Shown: piece by piece, positions 1-5,048 of the stretch
Layout: each line of letters starts with the position of its first letter
How positions within the stretch are numbered: the first letter of the stretch is position 1
NCBI RefSeq assembly: GCF_000173615.1
Contig: NZ_ABZS01000098.1
Span: forward strand, 1-6,285
DNA length: 6,285 nt
Source: Sulfurihydrogenibium yellowstonense SS-5
GTDB lineage: Bacteria; Aquificota; Aquificia; Aquificales; Hydrogenothermaceae
Direction: 5' to 3'
Notes under the pieces: model-generated
Database searches by the model: none
What the model was told of the DNA's origin: nothing
The model's input: the letters and a program-made list of their open reading frames with translations, nothing else
Translations under genes and position numbers: made by a program

Positions 1-3
1 TTT

Positions 4-675
4 TTATGCTTCATCTTCCAACTCATTTAAACCTCTTTTTATAGTACCTTTTATTGGCTTTGTGATTATCTCTCTTCCTTTCTTTTCTAAAAAAAGCTCC
101 ATAGAGCCGGAAATAAGAGAAAAATTTAAATCTTTTATAAACATCATGTAAGGCGTGGGCTGATTTTTCACAAGATTCATAAAAACGCTAAAAGGATAAA
201 AAATTCCATAAACATCAATTCTATGAGATAGATTGGCTTGGTATATATCTCCTTTTGATATGTAATCTTTTATTTTCTCTACTTTTTGAATAAATTCAGA
301 TTTCCTTGTGTTAAACTTTATCTGCTTGATTATTGATTTTTCAGATAGCAAATCTAAACGCTCTTTAAACTCAAACTTTTTATATAAATTTACAAGGATT
401 TTTGGCAAAGCTAAATCATCTTTCTTTAAACTTTTAGAATTTAGAATATGGTTATTAAAGTCATAACCAATAAATCCCAATGCATAAAGATTATGCCTTT
501 TTATAAGCTTTTCTAAAATCAGTAAAGGTCTTCTTGTTTTTATTTCATTTTTATTTATCCTAAGAATGTCATTATGGTAAACGACCTTGAATATTGGTTT
601 TTCAAATACATAAAAACCTTTTTTATCAAACCAGCCATTCTCAGATGAGTATAAAACTGTTTGCCCTGCTTTCAT
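4..675 (-). CDS. pabB: PabB-like aminodeoxychorismate synthase component I, early stop (truncated or frameshifted)
   Basis: This gene encodes a chorismate-binding protein of the PabB/TrpE family. PabB aminates chorismate to 4-amino-4-deoxychorismate in cytoplasmic folate synthesis. The 223 residues comprise a divergent N-terminal part (about 1-120) and the first part of the chorismate-binding domain (about 125-223). The latter shows GDIYQANLSHR (142-152), SGSMELFL (189-196, where the family usually has SGSPE) and PIKGT (207-211). The Lys of PIKGT is characteristic of PabB; anthranilate synthase normally has PIAGT. The ATG at 675-673 follows a good AAGGAG Shine-Dalgarno. A TAA at 6-4 ends the frame right after the acidic stretch NELEDEA. 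Family members continue there with a conserved NSEKDRAEN..IVDL.RND block carrying catalytic and Mg-binding residues. The product as read should therefore be inactive. A pseudogene, a frameshift, a sequencing error or a split gene continuing off the window are all possible. Family assignment is firm; intactness is unresolved. Confidence 0.72.
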   Translation of the reverse strand: MKAGQTVLYSSENGWFDKKGFYVFEKPIFKVVYHNDILRINKNEIKTRRPLLILEKLIKRHNLYALGFIGYDFNNHILNSKSLKKDDLALPKILVNLYKKFEFKERLDLLSEKSIIKQIKFNTRKSEFIQKVEKIKDYISKGDIYQANLSHRIDVYGIFYPFSVFMNLVKNQPTPYMMFIKDLNFSLISGSMELFLEKKGREIITKPIKGTIKRGLNELEDEA

Positions 676-743
676 TAACTCCTTCCAAAAAGTTGAAATG
701 ATATAATAATTACTATACCATCTTACATAGCAGGAGATAAATT
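676..743. promoter_or_regulatory. Divergent intergenic promoter region between pabB-like gene and hisIE
   Basis: These 68 bases separate the two divergent start codons, so promoters for both must lie here or within the gene ends. The region is very AT-rich. On the plus strand a perfect TATAAT lies at 702-707 but has no good -35 box at 17 bp. An alternative is TTGAAA (693-698), 17 bp, then TACCAT (716-721). On the minus strand TATAGT (717-712) is a weak -10 candidate. The SD for hisIE is AGGAG at 732-736; the SD for the pabB-like gene is AAGGAG about 680-685 on the other strand. Boxes were picked by eye only. Confidence 0.4.
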
Positions 744-1364
744 TTGAACCTTGACAATTTAAAGTTTAATCATGATGGATTGATTCCGGTTGTTACTCAA
801 AACTATTATACCGGAAAAGTATTAATGCAAGCATATGCAAATAAAGAAGCCATTGAAGAAACATTAAAATCCGGATATGCAACTTATTTTTCTCGTTCAA
901 GAAATGCTTTATGGAAAAAAGGCGAAACTTCTGGAAATTATCAGAAAATCATGGATATAAAAGTTGATTGTGATGAAGACAGTATTATATACCTTGTTGT
1001 AGAAGAAGGTCCGGCATGCCATACAGGAGAAGAAAGCTGTTTTTATAGAAATCTAAATCTTGAAAAAGATTCCAAGCCGGTTCCTTTTGAGATACTTCAT
1101 AAACTCTATGAAAAGATTCAAGAAAGAAAAGAGACTATGCCAGAAGGCTCTTACGTTGCATCTTTATTTAAAAAAGGAAGTGATAAAATAATTCAAAAAG
1201 TTGGTGAAGAAGCAGTAGAAGCTGTTATAGCGTTAAAAAATAAAAATAAAGATGAAATTGTGTATGAAACATCCGATTTACTTTTTCATCTGTTGATTGC
1301 ATTGGTTGATGCCGGAGTTAAATTATCTGATATAGAAGAAGAATTATTAAAAAGGTATAAGTAG
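744..1364 (+). CDS. hisIE: HisIE: phosphoribosyl-AMP cyclohydrolase / phosphoribosyl-ATP pyrophosphatase fusion
   Basis: This bifunctional cytoplasmic enzyme catalyses steps 2 and 3 of histidine synthesis. The HisE domain cleaves PR-ATP to PR-AMP and the HisI domain opens the adenine ring to give ProFAR. The HisI domain occupies about 1-105. It has the metal-binding DCDED (75-79) and the cysteine set C76, C92 and C99 within PACHTGEESCFYR, matching the family's zinc and Mg sites. The HisE domain (about 115-206) is an all-alpha MazG-like domain with KVGEEAVE (152-159) and ETSDLLFHLL (175-184), whose acidic residues bind Mg. At 206 residues it has the normal length of the fusion. The start is TTG at 744, with AGGAG at 732-736 and a 7-nt spacer. 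The first in-frame ATG is codon 28, too late because it would cut the HisI domain. It runs divergently from the pabB-like gene. Its last codons, encoding LLKRYK and the stop, are duplicated downstream at 1558-1578. Confidence 0.96.
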   Translation: MNLDNLKFNHDGLIPVVTQNYYTGKVLMQAYANKEAIEETLKSGYATYFSRSRNALWKKGETSGNYQKIMDIKVDCDEDSIIYLVVEEGPACHTGEESCFYRNLNLEKDSKPVPFEILHKLYEKIQERKETMPEGSYVASLFKKGSDKIIQKVGEEAVEAVIALKNKNKDEIVYETSDLLFHLLIALVDAGVKLSDIEEELLKRYK

Positions 1365-1376
1365 AGGTATGATAAT
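1344..1376 (+). repeat. Direct repeat copy A: 3' end of hisIE (L201 to just past stop)
   Basis: This is the upstream copy of a 33-bp direct repeat; copy B is at 1558-1590, exactly 214 bp downstream. They match at 29 of 33 positions. Copy A covers the codons for LLKRYK, the TAG stop and the following AGAGGT-like Shine-Dalgarno. It ends in GATAATA where copy B reads GATAATG and supplies a start codon. The two copies bracket the palindromic element. Confidence 0.85.
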
Positions 1377-1418
1377 ATACCTTGGGTGAGAAATTAGTAA
1401 TTTTTATAGAATTTAAAA

Positions 1419-1453
1419 ATGAGATCCTTCGGCCTTACGGCCTCAGGATGACA
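1419..1453 (+). repeat. REP-like palindromic unit 1 (inverted relative to unit 2)
   Basis: This unit forms its own imperfect hairpin. ATCCT, a TC/TC mismatch and GGCC pair with GGCC and AGGAT around a TTAC loop (about 1424-1449). Its reverse complement begins TGTCATCCTGAG and ends GGATCTCAT, clearly homologous to unit 2 but with a GC-richer hairpin tip. Confidence 0.75.
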
Positions 1454-1498
1454 AAGAAAGGTTGATTGATAAGCATTAGAGAAAAAGACAACCTTATA

Positions 1499-1528
1499 TG
1501 TCATTCTGAGCGAAGCGAAGAATCTCAT
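1499..1528 (+). repeat. REP-like palindromic unit 2 (TGTCATTCTGAGCGAAGCGA type)
   Basis: The hairpin has stem ATTCT (1503-1507) with AGAAT (1519-1523), a tandem G-A mismatch, a GC/GC pair and a GAA tip. The string TGTCATTCTGAGCGAAGCGA followed by AGAATCTC is, to my knowledge, a repeat seen in intergenic regions of many bacterial phyla. It is the inverted partner of the unit at 1419-1453. A run of six T (1530-1535) follows, but too far from the stem base for a convincing terminator. Confidence 0.75.
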
Positions 1529-1557
1529 ATTTTTTGTTGAATTTTTCACCCGACGTA

Positions 1558-1590
1558 TTGTTAAAAAGATACAAGTAGAGGTCTGATAAT
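1558..1590 (+). repeat. Direct repeat copy B: relic of a hisIE 3' end, leading into the DUF29 gene
   Basis: This is the downstream copy of the 33-bp repeat. Read in frame, 1558-1578 encodes LLKRYK then TAG, exactly the HisIE C-terminus. The three differences inside the codons are all at third positions (TTA/TTG, AGG/AGA, TAT/TAC). The repeat continues through the Shine-Dalgarno AGAGG (1577-1581) into the first bases of the DUF29 start codon. The two codons upstream (GAC GTA against GAA GAA) may be an eroded continuation reaching the edge of the palindromic element. Confidence 0.8.
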
Positions 1591-2107
1591 GGCTACTCAA
1601 AGCATAAGTAAAGACTTTTTAAAGGAATTGTATGAAAAAGATTATTATAGATGGGTAAATGAGAATCTTCAGCTTTTAAAAGAAAGAGAATATGACTCTG
1701 TTGATTGGGAAAATCTTCTTGAGGAGATTGAAGATTTGGGAAGGAAGCATTTGGAGAGTGTAATAAGCTACATGGCAATAATCTTACAACATCTTTACAA
1801 GATTGATAATTTTAAAATTTACGAATATTCAGGTAAGGGCTGGATTAATAGCGTACTGCATGCAAGAAAGAGCTTAGAAAAACTTTTTTTAGAATATCCA
1901 TCTTTAAAACAAAAAGCAGTTGAAAATATTGAAAAAGCTTGGAAATGGGCAGTGATAGATTTAGTATATTGGTTTCAAAAACCGGAGAATGAAGAATTAG
2001 CTAAAAAGTTTTTTGGAAGATTGCCAACAGAAAAAGATTTTCCAGAAAATTGTCCATATACATACAAGCAGATTTTTGAATATAAACCATGGATTAAGGA
2101 GGATTAA
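1589..2107 (+). CDS. DUF29 family protein, function unknown
   Basis: This 172-residue protein fits the DUF29 family, which is common in cyanobacteria, Aquificales and proteobacteria, often in several copies, and has no settled function. It looks soluble and mostly helical. The N-terminal signature runs LYEKDYYRWVNENLQLL (14-30), then DWENLLEEIEDLGR (39-52). Next come a hydrophobic helix with QHLYK (67-71), a GW region (84-85) and YPSLKQ (103-108). The typical C-terminal CPYT motif (155-158) is followed by QIFEYKPW. I see no signal peptide or membrane segment. The ATG at 1589 has AGAGG at 1577-1581 with a 7-nt spacer, and that ribosome-binding site lies inside copy B of the hisIE-tail repeat. 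Only two bases separate its stop from bcp, so the two are probably co-transcribed. It is the first gene of the packed run after the palindromic element. Confidence 0.88.
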   Translation: MATQSISKDFLKELYEKDYYRWVNENLQLLKEREYDSVDWENLLEEIEDLGRKHLESVISYMAIILQHLYKIDNFKIYEYSGKGWINSVLHARKSLEKLFLEYPSLKQKAVENIEKAWKWAVIDLVYWFQKPENEELAKKFFGRLPTEKDFPENCPYTYKQIFEYKPWIKED

Positions 2108-2109
2108 AG

Positions 2110-2577
2110 ATGGAAAAAGCTATAGATTTTTGCCTGCCAGGAATTGATGAAAAAGGAAATGAGATTAATTTTTGTCTTAGAGATTATCTTGGAAAAGATA
2201 AAGACATTATTCTTTACTTTTATCCAAAGGACGACACGCCCGGTTGCACAACGGAAGCATGTGATTTTAGAGATAATTTAAATATATTACAAAATTACGC
2301 TATAGTCGTTGGAGTTAGCCCGGACAGCATTGAAAGTCATAAAAAATTTAAAGAAAAGTATGGTTTGAATTTTATTCTTTTATCTGATAAAAACAAAGAA
2401 GTCATGAAACAGTATGGAGCTTATGGCAAAAAAGTAATGTATGGCAAAGAGACAGAAGGAGTTATTAGGTCTACATTTATAATTTCACCTGATGGCAGTA
2501 TTAAAAAAGCTTGGAAAAATGTAAAAGCTAAAGGTCATGTTGAACAAATATTAAAATTTCTTGGAGTGAAGTCTTGA
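2110..2577 (+). CDS. bcp: Bcp/PrxQ-type thiol peroxidase (peroxiredoxin)
   Basis: This cytoplasmic peroxiredoxin of the AhpC/TSA superfamily reduces H2O2 and organic hydroperoxides using thioredoxin-type reductants. The 155-residue length is normal for Bcp/PrxQ. The active-site stretch YFYPKDDTPGCTTEACDFRD (36-55) contains the peroxidatic Cys46 in the TPGC context (43-46) and a resolving Cys51 five residues later, as in atypical 2-Cys Bcp enzymes. The supporting Arg is R120 in VIRSTFIISPDG. Two further cysteines, C8 and C22, lie outside the active site. The ATG at 2110 has an excellent AAGGAGG (2096-2102) inside the end of the DUF29 gene, 7 nt upstream. Its TGA stop shares four bases with the TTG start of the pyrK-like gene, so translation is probably coupled. 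The setting suggests constitutive housekeeping expression; no OxyR- or PerR-like site was seen. Confidence 0.95.
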   Translation: MEKAIDFCLPGIDEKGNEINFCLRDYLGKDKDIILYFYPKDDTPGCTTEACDFRDNLNILQNYAIVVGVSPDSIESHKKFKEKYGLNFILLSDKNKEVMKQYGAYGKKVMYGKETEGVIRSTFIISPDGSIKKAWKNVKAKGHVEQILKFLGVKS

Positions 2578-3350
2578 TAAAAGATGTTGAAGCTTTAATA
2601 TTAGAAAACAGATTTATTTCCGGAAAAACTTACGTACTAAAGCTGAAAGCCCCAGAAATTGCAAGTTTTGTAAAGCCAGCTCATTTTGTAATGATAAAGC
2701 CAACACCTCAAGATTTTTACGACCCGTTACTTAGAAGAGCCTTTGCCATAGCCGACGTGGAGGATGATACTATAGCTGTTTACTATGACGTTTATGGAAA
2801 AGGAACCCAGGCGATTTCTCAAAAGAGAGAAGGAGAGACGATAAACGTCCTTGGACCACTTGGAAACAGACTATTTCCGGAAGATTATGATAATTATATC
2901 GTTGTAGGTGGTGGCATTGGTTATGCTGGCTTAAGTTTATTTTTAAAGCAGTTAAAAAAGCATAATAAAAGGTTTATAGCTATTTACGGAGCAAGAAAAA
3001 AAGAAGATTTGTCAATGATTAAATGGAATGAAGAAAACCAAATCCAGCCAATATATTATACGGAAGATGGAAGCTTTGGAAGAAAAGGATTAGTCACGCA
3101 GGATTTAAAAGATATTATAAAATCAAATCCAAATGCACCTTTGATAGTTTGCGGTCCAAAAGGAATGATGAAAGCTGTAGCAAAAATAGCCAAGGAAGAA
3201 AATGCGTTATGTTATCTATCCCTTGAAAGTAGAATGGCTTGCGGAATTGGTATCTGTGTTGGCTGTGTAGTCAAGAATGTTAAAAGTGATACATATGTAA
3301 GAGTATGCTATGAAGGCCCTGTCTTTGAGGCTAATGAAATTGAATTATAA
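2574..3350 (+). CDS. pyrK: PyrK-like dihydroorotate dehydrogenase electron-transfer subunit (FAD, [2Fe-2S])
   Basis: PyrK passes electrons from the FMN subunit PyrDB, via a [2Fe-2S] cluster and FAD, to NAD+ in class 1B dihydroorotate dehydrogenase of pyrimidine synthesis. The 258 residues match the family length. The order is an FAD-binding ferredoxin-reductase barrel (about 1-100, with LLRRAFAIA at 52-60 in place of the usual RRPxSI), a NAD-binding segment with VGGGIGYAGL (111-120) and CGPKGMM (193-199), and the C-terminal cluster site C223, C228, C231 and C245 (CX4CX2CX13C). The start is TTG at 2574 within the TTGA overlap with bcp, backed by GGAG (2563-2566) and a 7-nt spacer. No pyrD gene is in the window, so the partner must be encoded elsewhere. 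A related flavin reductase subunit with another partner is possible, since the altered FAD motif and the bcp neighbour are unusual. PyrK remains the best call. Confidence 0.87.
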   Translation: MIKDVEALILENRFISGKTYVLKLKAPEIASFVKPAHFVMIKPTPQDFYDPLLRRAFAIADVEDDTIAVYYDVYGKGTQAISQKREGETINVLGPLGNRLFPEDYDNYIVVGGGIGYAGLSLFLKQLKKHNKRFIAIYGARKKEDLSMIKWNEENQIQPIYYTEDGSFGRKGLVTQDLKDIIKSNPNAPLIVCGPKGMMKAVAKIAKEENALCYLSLESRMACGIGICVGCVVKNVKSDTYVRVCYEGPVFEANEIEL

Positions 3351-3942
3351 AAATTTCAAAAAAAACTCAATATTTACAGGCTTTGGGATGATATTTTTAT
3401 TACTTCTCACCTCTTTCAATTTATTTGCCGAGACAACTATTGAGCCAAAAATAATTGAGTATAAAGGCGTAAAAGCCGAAGACTTACAAAAGGTAAATCA
3501 GCAAGTTAATGCTTTATATCAAAAACAAAAACAGTTAGAAGAAAAAATAAGTCAAATCGAAAAACTTAAGAACGTATCACAAACAGATAAAAAACTAATT
3601 GAGTATTTTCTAACAGAAATTGAAGAGCTAAAAAAGAATCAGGAAGAGCTTAAAAATCAAATAACAAATTTTGAAAAAGAAACTAAAAAATCTTTTTTTA
3701 TGTTAAATCTATTTCAATTTATAACCTTTGGAATATTTGTTGTTTTCATGGTCTTACTTTTTAACTATAAGAAAAACACCGGTAGAGAAATAAAAGAAGT
3801 TAGCGAAAAAGTTGATAAAATTCAAGAAAGGTCAGATGCTGAAGTGATTTTATCTCTCATCGAAAAAGCTAAAACCGACCCAAAAGCAGCAGAAATATTA
3901 CAAACATATTTAAAAAGCAGAGGTGAAGTAAATGAAGTATGA
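3334..3942 (+). CDS. Secreted or membrane-anchored coiled-coil protein, function unknown
   Basis: I do not recognise this protein by family. With the ATG at 3334 it has 202 residues. A Lys/Asn-rich N-terminus leads to a hydrophobic core MIFLLLLTSFNLF (19-31) and a likely signal-peptidase site after LFA (about residue 32). A Gln/Lys/Glu-rich coiled coil follows (about 47-118), then a strong transmembrane segment (about 121-144, FFMLNLFQF through FNY). A charged tail (145-202) contains a second short heptad-like helix. If the signal is cleaved, the coiled coil is periplasmic and the tail cytoplasmic. An earlier in-frame ATG at 3310 would add eight residues but deepen the overlap with pyrK. From 3334 the overlap is 17 nt, though the nearby GAGG (3327-3330) is closer than ideal, so the start is uncertain. 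The 3' end overlaps queD by 11 nt. A scaffolding or envelope role is possible but unsupported. Confidence 0.8.
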   Translation: MKLNYKNFKKNSIFTGFGMIFLLLLTSFNLFAETTIEPKIIEYKGVKAEDLQKVNQQVNALYQKQKQLEEKISQIEKLKNVSQTDKKLIEYFLTEIEELKKNQEELKNQITNFEKETKKSFFMLNLFQFITFGIFVVFMVLLFNYKKNTGREIKEVSEKVDKIQERSDAEVILSLIEKAKTDPKAAEILQTYLKSRGEVNEV

Positions 3943-4417
3943 AATAACAAAGATATTTAGATTTGAAGCAGGGCATAGAGTTTGGAAGCAAAATCTTGCA
4001 GAAGGTAAAACCGCAGTCCTTTCAGGATACGCTTGTACAGATAACAAATGCAGAAATTTACACGGACACAGCTATATTCTTGAAGTAACCGTTGGCTCTG
4101 ATACATTGAACGAGCAGGATGTTGTGGTGGATTTTTATCATATTAAGAATGCTTTGAAAGATTTAGTAGACAACGTATTTGACCATTCTTTTATAATAGA
4201 CATAAACGACCCGCTTTACCCAGTATTTAAAGAGTATTTTAAAGACTTAAAGATTACTGAAGTTGATTTTTGTCCAACAGCTGAAGCACTGGCTAAATAC
4301 TTCTATGATTATTTGGTTCAGAAGCTTAAAGAAGCAAATCTTGAGGAAGATATAAAAGTAGTTCAGATCACTCTCTGGGAAACAGCAACAGGTAAAGCAA
4401 CTTATAAAGGTGAGTAG
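3932..4417 (+). CDS. queD: QueD: 6-carboxy-5,6,7,8-tetrahydropterin synthase (PTPS family)
   Basis: QueD converts 7,8-dihydroneopterin triphosphate to 6-carboxytetrahydropterin, an early step to preQ0 and queuosine in tRNA. The protein has the family's zinc histidines: H15 in FEAGHR, and H44 and H46 in NLHGHSY. The catalytic cysteine C40 sits in CRNLHGH, fitting the CxxxHGH pattern of queuosine-type enzymes. The D84-H85 pair and the late glutamate E150 in LWET complete the active site. At 161 residues it is longer than E. coli QueD (about 120). One insertion lies between H15 and C40 and includes a second cysteine, C35; another lies around 90-112. The ATG at 3932 is preceded by AGAGGTGA (3919-3926) inside the previous gene. 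The downstream 38-codon ORF begins three bases after its stop. No queC, queE or queF lies here. A PTPS homologue for another pterin is possible, but QueD fits best. Confidence 0.92.
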   Translation: MKYEITKIFRFEAGHRVWKQNLAEGKTAVLSGYACTDNKCRNLHGHSYILEVTVGSDTLNEQDVVVDFYHIKNALKDLVDNVFDHSFIIDINDPLYPVFKEYFKDLKITEVDFCPTAEALAKYFYDYLVQKLKEANLEEDIKVVQITLWETATGKATYKGE

Positions 4418-4420
4418 TAT

Positions 4421-4537
4421 TTGGAAATAGTAAAACTTTTACCTGCAATATTTATTATGTTAATCTTTACAGGATTATATTTTTTTGTTGGTGTTAAGTT
4501 CATAAAAAAGTGGAGGAAAAAAGGTGGCAATCATTAA
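4421..4537 (+). CDS. Small single-pass membrane protein (38 aa), function unknown
   Basis: This short ORF starts at TTG 4421 and ends at TAA 4535-4537. It lies three bases after the queD stop and overlaps the carbonic anhydrase start by 14 nt. AAGGTG (4407-4412), inside the end of queD, is a suitable Shine-Dalgarno with an 8-nt spacer. The peptide is one hydrophobic helix (about residues 6-28, LLPAIFIMLIFTGLYFFVGV and on) followed by a basic tail KKWRKKGG (29-36). That pattern suggests an inner-membrane peptide with a cytoplasmic C-terminus. It resembles the tiny subunits or assembly factors of membrane complexes in general shape only, and I recognise no family. Without it there would be a 106-nt gap in an otherwise gapless operon, which favours its being real. 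Confidence 0.62.
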   Translation: MEIVKLLPAIFIMLIFTGLYFFVGVKFIKKWRKKGGNH

Positions 4538-5048
4538 GCCATACAAAGGAATCCATCCAAAGATAGACCAAACAGTTTTTGTTGCTGAAAATGCTGTAAT
4601 TATTGGAGATGTTGAGATAGGCAAAGATTCAAGCATTTGGTATAATGTAGTTATAAGAGGTGATGTTAATTACATTAGAATCGGGGAAAGAACAAATATC
4701 CAAGACGGAACTATTATTCACGTAGACCATAAAAGATATCCAACGATAATAGGTAATAATGTGACAGTAGGTCATAAAGTTATGCTTCATGCCTGCACGA
4801 TAGAAGATTACTGTTTAATTGGGATGTCTGCAACTGTTATGGATGGTGTAATTGTAGGAAAATACTCAATAGTTGCAGCAGGAGCATTGGTCACACCCGG
4901 TAAAGTTATAGAGCCTTACTCTTTGTGGGCCGGAGTTCCTGCTAAATTTGTAAGAAAATTAACAGAAGAAGAGATAGCTTGGTTAGAAAAATCTGCTGAA
5001 AATTATGTAAAATATAAAAATAGCTATTTAGAAGAGGGATTAGGATGA
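4524..5048 (+). CDS. Gamma-class carbonic anhydrase-like protein (YrdA/CamH type)
   Basis: This protein is a left-handed beta-helix hexapeptide-repeat protein of the gamma carbonic anhydrase superfamily, which forms trimers with metal sites between subunits and interconverts CO2 and bicarbonate. Of its 174 residues, about 10-145 carry the repeat turns. The metal ligands are H66 in IIHVDH, and H84 and H89 in GHKVMLH. R45-D47 (VIRGDV) and Q60-D61 (NIQDGT) match residues conserved in Methanosarcina Cam. The 18-residue gap between the first two histidines means the Cam acidic loop is absent, as in CamH/YrdA/PaaY-type members, several of which have low or no proven activity. A C-terminal helix (147-170) caps the helix. 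The start is GTG at 4524, with GGAGG (4512-4516) 7 nt upstream. The ATGA overlap at 5045-5048 couples it to the next small membrane protein. A CO2-supplying role suits an autotroph. Confidence 0.92.
   Translation: MAIIKPYKGIHPKIDQTVFVAENAVIIGDVEIGKDSSIWYNVVIRGDVNYIRIGERTNIQDGTIIHVDHKRYPTIIGNNVTVGHKVMLHACTIEDYCLIGMSATVMDGVIVGKYSIVAAGALVTPGKVIEPYSLWAGVPAKFVRKLTEEEIAWLEKSAENYVKYKNSYLEEGLG

Larger units (their letters stand above)
1384..1551. mobile_element. MITE-like palindromic element with terminal inverted repeats and two inverted REP-like units
   Basis: This 168-bp non-coding element consists of nested inverted repeats. The ends GGGTGAGAAATT (1384-1395) and AATTTTTCACCC (1540-1551) are inverted repeats matching at 11 of 12. 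Inside, 1419-1431 pairs with 1516-1528 (12 of 13), 1442-1453 with 1499-1510 (11 of 12), and AAGGTTG (1458-1464) with CAACCTT (1489-1495) perfectly. There is no transposase and no real ORF, so if mobile it must have been moved in trans. I see no short target-site duplication at its edges; the 33-bp repeats outside are diverged and include coding sequence. The reverse strand encodes the peptide strings FFASLRMT and CHPEAVRPKDL, which I know from spurious ORFs in many unrelated genomes. That suggests a widely spread repeat family. Transcribed, it would form a long hairpin between hisIE and the downstream gene. Confidence 0.72.

Noticed and set aside
1369..1389. Tiny ORF starting ATG at 1369 right after hisIE
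   Set aside because: It would encode six residues ending inside the element's terminal repeat, and its would-be ribosome-binding site is too close to the ATG. It is a by-product of the duplicated tail.
1503..1535. Intrinsic terminator after hisIE (hairpin plus six T)
   Set aside because: The hairpin is broken by a tandem mismatch with a weak AT outer stem, and the T-run begins several bases after the stem. The longer element hairpin may still attenuate transcription, but I would not call a terminator.
1394..1600. Minus-strand 68-residue reading frame in the hisIE-DUF29 gap
   Set aside because: It is a translation of the palindromic element. It contains FFASLRMT and CHPEAVRPKDL strings that I associate with spurious repeat-derived ORFs, and it runs into the DUF29 start region with no ribosome-binding site worth noting.
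3310..3333. Earlier ATG at 3310 as the start of the coiled-coil protein
   Set aside because: It would add eight residues ahead of an already long signal-peptide N-region and extend the overlap with pyrK to 41 nt, with only a weak AAGAG upstream. ATG 3334 is preferred, although its GAGG is close.
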